NCBI RefSeq assembly: GCF_017742995.1
Contig: NZ_CP072425.1
Span: 2,852,001 to 2,916,000 of the forward strand
Length of the DNA stretch: 64,000 nucleotides
From: Pseudoalteromonas viridis
Lineage (GTDB): Bacteria; Pseudomonadota; Gammaproteobacteria; Enterobacterales; Alteromonadaceae
Direction of reading: 5' to 3'
Shown here: positions 55,821 through 64,000 of the stretch, one piece after another
Layout: each line of letters begins with the position of its first letter
Position numbering within the stretch: position 1 is the stretch's first letter
Made by a program: the position numbers and the translations under genes
The notes under the pieces: model-generated
What the model was told of the DNA's origin: nothing
Seen by the model: the letters and a program-made list of their open reading frames with translations, nothing else
Databases searched by the model: none

Positions 55821-55906
55821 GCGAACGTGGTGGAATTGGTAGACACGCCATCTTGAGGGGGTGGTGAGCATAGCTCGTGGGGGTTCAAGTCCCCCCGTTC
55901 GCACCA
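55821..55906 (+). tRNA. tRNA-Leu (GAG), copy 1
   Basis: An 86-nt long-variable-arm tRNA with encoded CCA, anticodon GAG at 55855-55857, T-loop GTTCAAG, and acceptor stem GCGAACG paired with CGTTCGC. It lies 10 nt after secG. Confidence 0.97.
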
Positions 55907-55986
55907 AACTCAGAGCCAGCAATGCACTGGCTCTCTCATAATCAAAGAGAACATAAGCGTTAAACACGCATGCATTACACCGAATT

Positions 55987-56072
55987 GCGAATGTGGTGGA
56001 ATTGGTAGACACGCCATCTTGAGGGGGTGGTGAGCATAGCTCGTGGGGGTTCAAGTCCCCCCATTCGCACCA
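55987..56072 (+). tRNA. tRNA-Leu (GAG), copy 2
   Basis: An 86-nt tandem copy with the same anticodon GAG (56021-56023) and encoded CCA. It differs from copy 1 only by a compensated base pair in the acceptor stem: GCGAATG with CATTCGC. The spacer between the two is 80 nt. Confidence 0.97.
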
Positions 56073-56186
56073 ATCGGTATTTCAAAGACCTTCCAGAATC
56101 ATAAATCTCCTAAATTTAAACTACTTAGCTGCACCATTGTGCTTTTATTGAGTTACAATGAAAGAAATAAGTTTGTTCTCCTTTTT

Positions 56187-58166
56187 ATGCATTTTTCTGC
56201 CCATTTCATTTCCCGAGTATTCCATAGCGTTAAGTCCGTTGAGATAGGCGCGAACGGAATAAAGATAATGCGCTCTGGCGGTGAAGAGCTACTGACCTGG
56301 GCGCAGCAATGTCGGCCGCCAGCTGTGGCTGTTGACTGGCTGGGGACGCGCCTGGCGTGTCACGACGGCACCAAAATGCTGACCGTCCGACTGAAAAAGT
56401 CGCTGAGTCCGAAGGTGCAATCTCAACTAGAGACATTTTGGATAAACACGCACAAAGCGCGCCTGCTTGGTGCAATCACCTCTATTGAGCAGCTTTTACA
56501 ACATCGTTATCTGTCGATACGCTACTGGGCTACAACGCGCTCCGTCATTAGTGAACTGGCAAAGTACTGGAGTGGCTGGCAAAGTCAGTTTGCTCTGCCT
56601 GAGGCCGTACAGCAAGCCCAGTATACAGTCGCAGAGCTCAATGCGTGGCAAGAAGCCGATCTGGCGCAATTCAGAGAAGCTTATGTTCAGGCTCAGCTTT
56701 CTCGTTATGCAACCTTTTTCGACACCATATGTGGTCAACCACTTACTCAGGCGCAGCGCCGGGCCTGTGTCGTACAGGATGAACGTCAGCTATTGCTAGC
56801 GGGGGCCGGAACTGGCAAAACCAGTGTGATGGTTGCCAAAGCTGCTTACCTGTTACACTCGCAGCAGGCCACGGCGGAGCAAGTGCTGATGCTGGCGTAT
56901 GGCAAAGAGGCTGCTGCTGAAATGCAGCAAAGGCTCAGTCATAGTAAGGTGAATGTGGAGTGTGCCACTTTCCACAGTCTGGGCCTGGAGATCATTGCGC
57001 GCTCAGAGGGCAGCAAACCTAAACTGTCTGCACTTAGCCAAAGTGACACCGCCAGAGCGCAGTTTATTGCTGAGACTCTGGCATCGCTGTGTCAGGATCC
57101 GCTTTATCAGCGTGATTTACTTGCACTTCTTAAGCGTCAGTTCGGCGCGGCTGAGGACTGTGACAAACTAGACCTGGATTCTCATCCGGTGCAAAAGCTT
57201 ATTCGTCAGTTTTCTGAGGCGCTGAGTTTTTACAAGCAGGCACTGTTTCTGGGCAAAGTTCAGTCACTCAGCCAGGAGTTTGAGCTGTGGATAAGCTGTT
57301 TTCGGCCAGTGCTTACCGACTACCAGCTCTATTTACAAAAAGAACAATGTATCGACTTTGATGATATGATCACCCGCGCAATTGAGCTGGTGCGCAGTGG
57401 TCAGTTCAAAAGCCCCTGGCACGTCATTTTGGTCGATGAATTCCAGGATATCTCCCCGTTAAGAGCGGCTTTACTGAAAGCTTTACTGGCGCAAAACGAT
57501 AAGTATGCCTTGTTTGCCGTGGGCGATGACTGGCAGGCGATATACCGCTTCAGCGGTGGTGATATCTCCATGACAACGCATTTTGCCGAGCACTTTGGTG
57601 AAGCGACCATTCAGCAACTCGATATGACTTTTCGTTATCCTCAGCAGCTACTGGATATTGCCAGCGAGTTTGTTTGTCAGAATCCGAACCAATTAATGAA
57701 GCGGGTTAATTCGAGCAAGGTGGCAACCTGCCCGGCACTGATAGCGCGCCCGGACGATGACAATGCGCTAAGCACAGCAATAGACGGGTTTATGGATCTC
57801 ACGGCTGAGCCTTGCACGGTACTGCTGCTGGCACGCAATCACAAGTATTTGCCCTCGGCAGAAGCACTTGCCGCGCTTTCAGAGCGTTTTGCGCGCGCCC
57901 GGATAACGGCACTGACCTTTCATGGTGCCAAAGGAAAAGAAGCCGACTTTTGTATTCTGCTCGGGTTACACAGCAATAGTGTGCCTGCCAGGCAGCAAAG
58001 TGCCGCTATTATCGAGGCGCTATTGCCTGAGGCAGAGTCATTTTTGGATGCCGAAGAGCGCCGGCTGTTTTATGTCGCACTGACCCGTGCGCGTAAGCAG
58101 GTGTGTTTGCTGGTACCTGACGAACCAAGCCCGTTCATTGAACAAACACTGGCACTGCTGGACTAA
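56187..58166 (+). CDS. helD: DNA helicase IV (UvrD superfamily)
   Basis: This 659-residue superfamily 1 helicase is of the E. coli HelD type. It has an N-terminal extension (~1-190), Walker A AGAGTGKT (~207-214), motif Ia VLMLAYGKEAAAEM, Walker B VDEFQD, motif III GDDWQAIYRF and motif VI YVALTRARK. The N-terminal NERF-like domain and size match helicase IV rather than Rep or UvrD. The long open frame extends back into the tRNA-Leu gene, so the ATG at 56187 is the first sensible start. It unwinds DNA 3' to 5' and is linked to recombination. Confidence 0.9.
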   Translation: MHFSAHFISRVFHSVKSVEIGANGIKIMRSGGEELLTWAQQCRPPAVAVDWLGTRLACHDGTKMLTVRLKKSLSPKVQSQLETFWINTHKARLLGAITSIEQLLQHRYLSIRYWATTRSVISELAKYWSGWQSQFALPEAVQQAQYTVAELNAWQEADLAQFREAYVQAQLSRYATFFDTICGQPLTQAQRRACVVQDERQLLLAGAGTGKTSVMVAKAAYLLHSQQATAEQVLMLAYGKEAAAEMQQRLSHSKVNVECATFHSLGLEIIARSEGSKPKLSALSQSDTARAQFIAETLASLCQDPLYQRDLLALLKRQFGAAEDCDKLDLDSHPVQKLIRQFSEALSFYKQALFLGKVQSLSQEFELWISCFRPVLTDYQLYLQKEQCIDFDDMITRAIELVRSGQFKSPWHVILVDEFQDISPLRAALLKALLAQNDKYALFAVGDDWQAIYRFSGGDISMTTHFAEHFGEATIQQLDMTFRYPQQLLDIASEFVCQNPNQLMKRVNSSKVATCPALIARPDDDNALSTAIDGFMDLTAEPCTVLLLARNHKYLPSAEALAALSERFARARITALTFHGAKGKEADFCILLGLHSNSVPARQQSAAIIEALLPEAESFLDAEERRLFYVALTRARKQVCLLVPDEPSPFIEQTLALLD

Positions 58167-58278
58167 TACGCCTGGTAGGAATTTTCTTATCCTGACGAGA
58201 AAATAATTTTGTTGTACTTTGCATCCGCAGCTTTTCATAATTCGCGCTTTGAAACACGAGCAACAACAGAGAGCCCCA

Positions 58279-59256
58279 ATGCGCGGATGGATTATATACA
58301 AAGACTCAGCAACCCTGCTAAAGCCTGAAACTTATGAGATCAAACGACTGCTGCAAGTCGCTCAGGAAGAGAATATTGATCTGCAGGTGTATTCTCCCGA
58401 TCAGTTCGATCTGCTGGTATCCCGGGAAGACGATCAGAGTGTCCTGATCGATGGTGAGCCGGTCTCATTGCCCGACTTTGTGCTACCGCGTATGGGCGCA
58501 GGCACGACCTATTTTGCGCTGGCGATCATTCGCCACCTTGAGCGCCTCGGTGTGCATTGCTTTAACAGCTCAGAAGCCATCGAAACGGTTAAGGATAAGC
58601 TGTTTGCGCAACAGATCCTGGCACAGCAGAATTTGCCTACGCCGAAAACCATGCTGGTAAAATTCCCGGTGAATATCGACCTGGTAGAAAAGCAAATCGG
58701 TTTTCCAGTGGTCGTAAAAACGCTCTCTGGATCGCAGGGCAGTGGGGTCTTCTTATCTAAGTCTCGTAGTGAGTTTGACGATCTCATGCAACTTATTGAA
58801 GCGACCAGCCCGAAAGCCAATATTATTTTGCAGAAGTTTATTAAATCCAGTCATGGCAGAGACTTACGGGTGCTGACGATAGGCGGCCGAGTGGTGGCCT
58901 GTATGGAGCGAAACTCTGGAGGAGCGAACTTTAAGGCCAACGTGAGTGCGGGCGCAAAAGGTCTGTCTCACCCGATCACCCCGGAGATCGAATGGCTGGC
59001 AACTCAAACGGCTAATATCCTGAACCTGGATATGGCGGGGATTGACCTGTTGTTTGATGAAGAACATTTTAAGATCTGTGAAGCCAACTCAAGTCCTGGT
59101 TTTGAAGGGCTCGAAGCGGCTGTCGACGTGGATGTGGCACGAGAAATTCTGCACTTTATCCGCATTCGCTTGGGGATCTTCGATAAGAAAAAACCAATGG
59201 TTGTTGAGGCCAAAAAGTCGGCTGCTAAATCACAACCTGCGGCAACGAGCGCTTAG
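58279..59256 (+). CDS. rimK: RimK-family alpha-L-glutamate ligase
   Basis: This 325-residue ATP-grasp ligase adds glutamate residues to a C-terminal Glu, in E. coli of ribosomal protein S6. An N-terminal ~95-residue domain precedes the ATP-grasp core, with TVKDKLFAQQILA, VVKTLSGSQGSGVFL (ATP lysine and glycine loop), FIKSSHGRDLRVL and the metal site CEANSSPGFEGLE. A Lys/Ala-rich tail is slightly longer than in E. coli RimK. The ATG at 58279 gives the standard MRGWIIYKDS start. Substrate assignment to S6 is by family only. Confidence 0.85.
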   Translation: MRGWIIYKDSATLLKPETYEIKRLLQVAQEENIDLQVYSPDQFDLLVSREDDQSVLIDGEPVSLPDFVLPRMGAGTTYFALAIIRHLERLGVHCFNSSEAIETVKDKLFAQQILAQQNLPTPKTMLVKFPVNIDLVEKQIGFPVVVKTLSGSQGSGVFLSKSRSEFDDLMQLIEATSPKANIILQKFIKSSHGRDLRVLTIGGRVVACMERNSGGANFKANVSAGAKGLSHPITPEIEWLATQTANILNLDMAGIDLLFDEEHFKICEANSSPGFEGLEAAVDVDVAREILHFIRIRLGIFDKKKPMVVEAKKSAAKSQPAATSA

Positions 59257-59280
59257 CTTTAAGCAGCTTCAATGACTCAG

Positions 59281-59314
59281 ATGATACCAGTCAGCACAGG
59301 TTGGCTGGTATCAT
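59281..59314. terminator. Hairpin between convergent rimK and PspB-like gene
   Basis: ATGATACCAG and CTGGTATCAT form a perfect 10-bp stem with a 14-nt loop, overlapping the last codons of the PspB-like gene. No T-run; weak terminator call. Confidence 0.45.
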
Positions 59315-59541
59315 AGCTTATTGATTTCTTTTGCAACCTGGTAGCCATCATCGGTGATGATCTGTTCCAGTATCGCAACCCGTGACTTAAGTTGTTTGAT
59401 TTCTTCTTGCATAGCCTGCTTCTCAGACTGATTCATCCCATCGAGCTTTTTCATTTCCAGGCGTTTAGCATAGATTTCCCTGACTGTGCCAAATCCTACT
59501 GCAATTAAGACAATCAAAAACACCATTGTGGTACCGGGCAT
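59311..59541 (-). CDS. PspB-like small membrane protein
   Basis: This is a 76-residue protein with one N-terminal membrane segment (~5-22) and a cytoplasmic amphipathic coiled coil (~30-65) containing KQLKSRVAILEQIITDDG. The pattern is that of PspB, the small envelope-stress protein acting with PspC, but no pspA, pspC or pspF is next to it. It may be a free-standing relative. It is convergent with rimK. Confidence 0.6.
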   Translation of the reverse strand: MPGTTMVFLIVLIAVGFGTVREIYAKRLEMKKLDGMNQSEKQAMQEEIKQLKSRVAILEQIITDDGYQVAKEINKL

Positions 59542-59672
59542 ACGTATTACTCCATTTCTAAATTTGGTACTCCAATCGTAGCAAATTTAACAGCAGAGAT
59601 CTGTGGCGTATCTGTTTCAAGATGTGATTGAGCGAATGGGCGCACAGGGCACCCATTTTACGAAGGAGGGGG

Positions 59673-60329
59673 TTATTCGTAAGGTAAAGGATCGCTTGCC
59701 TGGTTAAGTGAAAAGGCTTCAAGGCGCTCCTGACAGGCGCCACACTTGCCGCACGCTTTTTCACGACCGTTATAACAGGTCCAGGTTTTACTGTAGTCGA
59801 GTCCCATTTTCAGGCCGTCTGTGAGGATCTCAATCTTAGTGTTGTTCAGATAAGGGCAGACAATTTCAATTTCTTCGTAATTGGCGATACGACAGACGTC
59901 GTCCATTTTCTTCACAAACTCGGGGCGGCAATCCGGATAAATTGCGTGGTCGCCAGAATGGGCACCGTAAAAGACTTTGCTTGCTTTTAGCGACACCGCA
60001 TAGCCCACGGCCAGAGACAGTAAGATCATATTGCGATTCGGCACTACCGTGCTTTTCATGCTTTCTTCTTCATAGTGGCCTTCAGGGACATCAATGTCAT
60101 CAGTCAAAGATGAGCCGCCGATCAGCTGATTGATAGCGGAAATATCGACAATTTTATGTGCAACACCGAGTTCATCACAGGCCCGGCGGGCAACTTCGAG
60201 CTCTTTCACATGGCGCTGGCCATAATTAAAAGACAGTGCATAGACCTCATAGCCTGACTTGAGTGCTTTGTTCAGGACCGTATAAGAATCCATACCACCG
60301 GAATAAATAACAACGACTTTTTCGCTCAT
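59673..60329 (-). CDS. queC: 7-cyano-7-deazaguanine synthase QueC
   Basis: This 218-residue ATP-dependent enzyme converts carboxy-deazaguanine to preQ0 in queuosine synthesis. It has the N-type ATP pyrophosphatase loop SGGMDS (~9-14), the SFNYGQRH block, and a zinc site of four Cys in [15 protein letters not shown] near the end. The ATG at 60329 is chosen because GAGG precedes it and [12 protein letters not shown] is the normal start. It is divergent from queE with a 230-nt gap. Confidence 0.96.
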   Translation of the reverse strand: MSEKVVVIYSGGMDSYTVLNKALKSGYEVYALSFNYGQRHVKELEVARRACDELGVAHKIVDISAINQLIGGSSLTDDIDVPEGHYEEESMKSTVVPNRNMILLSLAVGYAVSLKASKVFYGAHSGDHAIYPDCRPEFVKKMDDVCRIANYEEIEIVCPYLNNTKIEILTDGLKMGLDYSKTWTCYNGREKACGKCGACQERLEAFSLNQASDPLPYE

Positions 60330-60559
60330 TGGTTTGCCTCGTTTATGTGCTCGAATACTCACTGACATTGCTCGCAATTTTAATAGAGGTTTATGTCAGG
60401 GCGCGATATACTACACGGCCGCTGAAAAAATGGCAATCGGACGGGTCAGATAATGCCTGTTTTTCAGCGTTATGGCTGTCGCCAACATAAAATGTAAACC
60501 TTATTAAATCGTCATGTATCCGGTTTGATCCCGGGATGTAAAGTGAGTTCGGAGCTGTT

Positions 60560-61225
60560 TTGTACAAGATCAATGAAGTGTTTGAAACCATCCAGGGTGA
60601 AGCCAGCCACACTGGCGTGCCTTCCATTTTTGTGCGCTTGCAGGGGTGTCCTGTTGGGTGCGCCTGGTGTGATACCAAGCAGACCTGGGAGGTCGATCCG
60701 GTTTATCTTGTGAGCCTTGAACAAACAGTCGAAAAGAAAGCGGACTCAGACTACTGGGCCAATGCCACGCCTGAGCAACTGTTAGCTTTGTTTGAAGAGC
60801 GCGGTTACACCGCAAAGCATGTTGTGATCACAGGCGGTGAGCCTTGTATGTACGATCTTAACCCCTTGTGTGACGCATTACATGCCAGGGGCTACCATAC
60901 TCAGGTCGAAACCAGTGGCACCTTCGAGATCCTGGTTCCGAAAGAAACCTGGGTCACGGTCTCTCCAAAAATCAATATGCGCGGAGGCTACAAAGTACTG
61001 ACCAGTGCCATGCAAAGGGCAGATGAAATCAAGCATCCGGTCGCGATGGAAAAGCATGTGGAAGAGCTGGAGGCTTTGTTTGAACAAACCGGCGTGCAAC
61101 CTAAATTAGTCTATTTGCAACCTATTAGCCAGAAGGCCAAAGCCACTAAGCTGGCAATCGATACCTGTAAACAGAAAAACTGGCGCTTATCTGTGCAAGT
61201 ACATAAATACATAGGGATCAGCTAA
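60560..61225 (+). CDS. queE: 7-carboxy-7-deazaguanine synthase QueE
   Basis: This 221-residue radical SAM enzyme makes the deazaguanine ring in queuosine synthesis. The iron-sulfur motif is CPVGCAWC (Cys-x3-Cys-x2-Cys, ~30-37), and the N-terminus INEVFETIQGEASHTG is typical. ITGGEPCMYDL is the SAM-binding block. The start is TTG at 60560, with GGAG about six bases upstream. Its last 8 nt overlap the end of the convergent AraC-type gene. It works with QueC, encoded divergently. Confidence 0.95.
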   Translation: MYKINEVFETIQGEASHTGVPSIFVRLQGCPVGCAWCDTKQTWEVDPVYLVSLEQTVEKKADSDYWANATPEQLLALFEERGYTAKHVVITGGEPCMYDLNPLCDALHARGYHTQVETSGTFEILVPKETWVTVSPKINMRGGYKVLTSAMQRADEIKHPVAMEKHVEELEALFEQTGVQPKLVYLQPISQKAKATKLAIDTCKQKNWRLSVQVHKYIGIS

Positions 61226-62201
61226 CCTGTGCTGCTTTAGCCAGCGGTTTCACCTTTAGCCAAATCTCCAGCGCAATCACGTGGCTTGCAGGGTCTGCCT
61301 CGTTGTTGCGCTCAGTGGGTTGGTTGTAGTGTTCGATTAACGGCGCATCGTCCGGCTCAAAGCCACTGGTTGGTAACCAGGCGGCATACAGTGCCAGCTG
61401 AAACGGCAGCAAATTTCCTACCAAATCGTGATAGCGAAAAACAGCATACTGACCTGCGGCTAAAGTGCTGAGCCTGAAAGGGCTCACAACGGCTGATTTT
61501 AATCCGTCCGGTATCTCCAGCGCACCGTCATACCTGGCTTTGTCCAGCGGGGTAAATAGCGGGTTATCGTGGCCGAATCCAAGTTTAGTCGTCGCTTGCG
61601 GGTCCAGATCATGAGTCTGAGCCCACAGCTTAAGTTGCTCCCAGCACTGCCAGATCCCGTCGAGGTGATAACCCCGAGGTGCTCTGAGTGTACACAGCGT
61701 CATCGAGTCTATGTTTATGATCCGCTCCGGAGTTGGGTTAAGCGCAGGTGGGTGTGCTGACACCCGTTCAGCTTGCAGCTGCATGAGTAATTCTACGTTT
61801 ATATTTTGTGGTGTCAGGCTATTTGCCAGTTGTTTTCTTAGTCGCTCTGTTTTTCTTACACTGACTGGCGTAATGCCATAGTGCTCTTTAAAAGAGCGCG
61901 TAAAGTTGGCGCTGCCTGAGTAGCCGCAGTCCAGCGCGATGTCCGTGACACTTTTATCTGGATGAAAGAACAGCAAAGAGGCGGCGCGCTCCAGCCTTAC
62001 CCGGTTACTGTACTGCGTCAGTGATTCTCCCATCAGAGCAGAAAAGATGCGCTGAAAATGGTACTTCGAAAAATGACTGAGCACGGCCGCCTGTTCCAGC
62101 GTAACGGATTGGTCTGGGTGGTTGTGGATGTAAGCGACCACCGGTTTTAGTCGTTCGAAATACAAGTCGCGATGCTTGTTGTGCTGATCAATATGCTGCA
62201 T
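61218..62201 (-). CDS. AraC-family regulator with GyrI-like ligand domain
   Basis: This 327-residue regulator has an N-terminal AraC/XylS double helix-turn-helix (~15-115; SVTLEQAAVLSHFSKYHFQR and DIALDCGYSGSANFTRSF blocks) followed by a GyrI-like domain (~165-320) that binds small molecules, the architecture of Rob- and BmrR-type drug sensors. It overlaps the end of the MATE pump gene by 14 nt, so pump and regulator form an operon and the regulator probably controls the pump in response to a toxic compound. Confidence 0.88.
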   Translation of the reverse strand: MQHIDQHNKHRDLYFERLKPVVAYIHNHPDQSVTLEQAAVLSHFSKYHFQRIFSALMGESLTQYSNRVRLERAASLLFFHPDKSVTDIALDCGYSGSANFTRSFKEHYGITPVSVRKTERLRKQLANSLTPQNINVELLMQLQAERVSAHPPALNPTPERIINIDSMTLCTLRAPRGYHLDGIWQCWEQLKLWAQTHDLDPQATTKLGFGHDNPLFTPLDKARYDGALEIPDGLKSAVVSPFRLSTLAAGQYAVFRYHDLVGNLLPFQLALYAAWLPTSGFEPDDAPLIEHYNQPTERNNEADPASHVIALEIWLKVKPLAKAAQVS

Positions 62202-63567
62202 TAGAAACTTCCAATCGATTTAAGCGTGTCTTTTTGTGGTGAAACCAACACAGGGTGCAGGTGGTCAGTGCGGCGATAACGTCGGCACCAACAATCGCCA
62301 TAAAGATCCCATTAAGATCAAACCACAATGGCAAAATCAGCAGCAAAGGCGTAAACACAAATAAGACTCTGAGTGCACTATAAAAGCTGGCCCGGCGTGT
62401 ATCGCCAATAGCCTGATAAAAACCACTGGCGAGCAGCATAAATGCAATGAGTGGTAAGCCCCACAGTGCCGAGTGTATCATGATCTCGCCCTTCGCAATA
62501 AGCTCAGGCTGCTCGGTAAACCAGGTCATTATGCTAAAGGCAAACCCGATTAAAACAAGGATCAGAAGTGTCGCGTAGAGCACCATCGACAGCAGTGCTA
62601 TTTTAATTGATTTGCGTACACGGGCCATATTCTGTGCGGCAAAGTTGTATGCGCACAAAGTCTGAAAGGTGACCAGCATAGCAACCAGGGGCAGGGTCGT
62701 GAAGGCCAGCACCCGGCTTAACATGCCGTATGCTATCAGCCAGTTTTCATCGGCTATCTTGATCAGTTGAATATTCATGAGCGCGGCTTGCCAGCCAAGG
62801 CATAGTTGGGTGATCAGTATGGGCGCGCCGGTAGCCAAAACGGCTAACCACTTGCCTGGCTTAAATGAACAGTGAATTTGGCTATGTTTGTTTGAGCTCA
62901 TAAGCATTAAAATGGCCATGACCAATGCGGCGGCCTGTGAAGCGACTGTGGCGATAGCTGCGCCCGACACGCCCCATTCGAATACGGCAATAAACACGTA
63001 ATCCAGTAAGATGTTGAGCCCCGAGGCCGTTAACATTAACAGCATCAGTTTATGCGGCTGTCCTTCGGCACGGAAAATGTCACCCACTACAGGCAGAAGA
63101 ATGGCGACAAAGCTAAAAAGTATGATGGGATGCAGGTAAGCATATGCATCGGCTTTGAATACCGCCTGTACGCTGAGCCAGTCTAATATTTGCAGAGGAT
63201 AGAGCCAGCCTAAAAGCAGCAGTATTGTGCTCAGGACGGCGGCGATTTGTAATGTATGGCCTATTATCATTCCCGCCTTTGCACGCTGTTGGACACCCAA
63301 CTGGCGCGTAACGAGCGTGGCCATACCGGCACTGAGCATAGCAGCCAGAGCGGCAATGCCCATTTGTATCGGGAACACCATGGCAACGGCCCCCAGTGCT
63401 TGCTCACCAACAAAGTGGCTGATAAAAAGGCCGTCGATAAGGTTATAAAGGCCAATGACGAGCATGCCGATACAGATTGGAACAAAGTGTTTAACAAACA
63501 AGCTTGCAACAGGCTCGGTTGCGAGGTGCTCTGCGTCGCTAGACGCCTCGCCGTGGTTGACAGACAT
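62188..63567 (-). CDS. MATE-family multidrug efflux pump
   Basis: This 459-residue membrane protein has twelve hydrophobic segments in two similar halves, as in MATE (NorM/MepA-type) exporters that expel cationic compounds by sodium or proton exchange. Recognisable parts are FVPICIGMLVIGLYNLIDGLF near the N-terminus (seen as PICIGML and YNLIDGLF), GMATLVTRQLG, and the matching AYGMLSRV in the second half. It is followed, with a 14-nt overlap, by an AraC/GyrI-like regulator. The drug range is unknown. Confidence 0.9.
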   Translation of the reverse strand: MSVNHGEASSDAEHLATEPVASLFVKHFVPICIGMLVIGLYNLIDGLFISHFVGEQALGAVAMVFPIQMGIAALAAMLSAGMATLVTRQLGVQQRAKAGMIIGHTLQIAAVLSTILLLLGWLYPLQILDWLSVQAVFKADAYAYLHPIILFSFVAILLPVVGDIFRAEGQPHKLMLLMLTASGLNILLDYVFIAVFEWGVSGAAIATVASQAAALVMAILMLMSSNKHSQIHCSFKPGKWLAVLATGAPILITQLCLGWQAALMNIQLIKIADENWLIAYGMLSRVLAFTTLPLVAMLVTFQTLCAYNFAAQNMARVRKSIKIALLSMVLYATLLILVLIGFAFSIMTWFTEQPELIAKGEIMIHSALWGLPLIAFMLLASGFYQAIGDTRRASFYSALRVLFVFTPLLLILPLWFDLNGIFMAIVGADVIAALTTCTLCWFHHKKTRLNRLEVSNAAY

Positions 63568-63658
63568 GGCTATTTTCCTGAACTAAATAAAAGTCAGGCT
63601 AGTCTATTGGCCTTCTTTCAGGAAAAATATTCAAATCTTGCGCAGTGAGCATCATTGC

Positions 63659-64000
63659 TCAATAACATTCAGAGCTGCCCATTTCGATAATGCGATTGGT
63701 TTCGCCGCTGTTCTTGAATAAGTAAAGGCTTTTATTGATGTCGTTGAGCACGCCCCGCCAGTTAGGCTTGGCCTTACTGAGCGCAAAATAGAGGTTATTG
63801 TATTTCAAAGCGGGCTCAACGTTTTCCAGCCCTCTTAACAAGGTCACCTTTTCTGATTTACTCAGATCTGAATAACTGACGGTAAAGCGCAGCACTTTAG
63901 GGTCGCCAATGATCAGGTCAACGCGCTTGCCTACCAGCAACTTAACCAGTTGCAGGTCGTCGACGGCTTCGACAATCACAAATTCGTTGTTGTCCATCAT
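63659..64000 (-). CDS. Periplasmic solute-binding protein, C-terminal part
   Basis: The gene runs off the right edge, so only the last ~113 residues are seen. LLVGKRVDLIIGDPKVLRF, ALKYNNLYFALSKAKPNW and the closing helix resemble the second lobe of family 3 (amino-acid type) solute-binding proteins common in Alteromonadales as single genes. Many such stand-alone copies are not linked to ABC transporters. The substrate is unknown. Confidence 0.7.
   Translation of the reverse strand: MMDNNEFVIVEAVDDLQLVKLLVGKRVDLIIGDPKVLRFTVSYSDLSKSEKVTLLRGLENVEPALKYNNLYFALSKAKPNWRGVLNDINKSLYLFKNSGETNRIIEMGSSECY

Noticed and set aside
1..64000. CRISPR arrays, rRNA genes, prophage or conjugation genes.
   Set aside because: No regularly spaced repeats, rRNA signatures, capsid, integrase or relaxase patterns were seen on reading both strands.

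Overview
The window looks like the chromosome of a marine gammaproteobacterium of the Alteromonadales, most likely Pseudoalteromonas or a close relative. The basis is gene order and protein character: rlmE-ftsH-folP-glmM-tpiA-secG followed by tRNA-Leu(GAG), a MotY sodium-type flagellar motor protein, RNase T, MnmC, FabB, the perM-bepA-yfgD neighbourhood, and zwf-pgl. The genus call is inference.

Layout. 1-8 kb: the end of an S41-type peptidase, a lone type III polyketide synthase resembling PhlD, a secreted LruC-domain protein paired with a lipoprotein, a TPR-GGDEF cyclase and a TauE/SafE permease. 8-20.4 kb: an accessory block. It holds a small unknown protein, a stand-alone miniature FliF-like membrane protein, the wreck of an IS903-type (IS5 family) transposase, and an apparently single-direction defence cluster hsdR-hsdM-hsdS followed 23 nt later by a 1231-residue reverse transcriptase-nitrilase fusion (the DRT type 1 architecture). 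The block ends at the 3' end of ssrA (tmRNA), a common insertion point for mobile DNA, but no integrase is visible. 20.4-34.9 kb: ssrA, a FapA/DUF342 protein, rnt, motY, mnmC, fabB (with a FabR-like operator), smpB, ratA-rnfH, a DUF2069 protein, wrbA-like, yfgD, bepA, an unknown protein, a TusA-like protein and perM. 35-43 kb: a cysteine desulfurase fused to a degenerate metallo-beta-lactamase-like segment and a rhodanese, a LacI-family regulator, pgi, a 475-nt hairpin-rich gap, then zwf-pgl. 43-49 kb: an NSS transporter, an RstB/RstA-like two-component pair, a lipoprotein and a serine beta-lactamase-fold hydrolase. 49-56 kb: yhbY, rlmE, ftsH, folP-glmM, tpiA-secG and two tRNA-Leu(GAG) genes. 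56-64 kb: helD, rimK, a PspB-like protein, queC, queE, an AraC/GyrI-like regulator with a MATE pump, and the end of a solute-binding protein.

How the genes work together. The type I restriction-modification genes and the RT-nitrilase form one probable anti-phage operon. ssrA and smpB supply both parts of trans-translation but lie about 7.6 kb apart. pgi, zwf and pgl make the upper oxidative pentose phosphate/Entner-Doudoroff entry. queC and queE belong to queuosine synthesis. rlmE and ftsH form the usual heat-shock-type rRNA methylase/protease pair.

The most notable items are the RT-nitrilase inside a type I RM operon next to ssrA, the three-part sulfur-transfer fusion, the hairpin-rich pgi-zwf gap, the mini-FliF protein and the orphan PhlD-like synthase. 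All homology calls are from memory and pattern reading; no database search was run.
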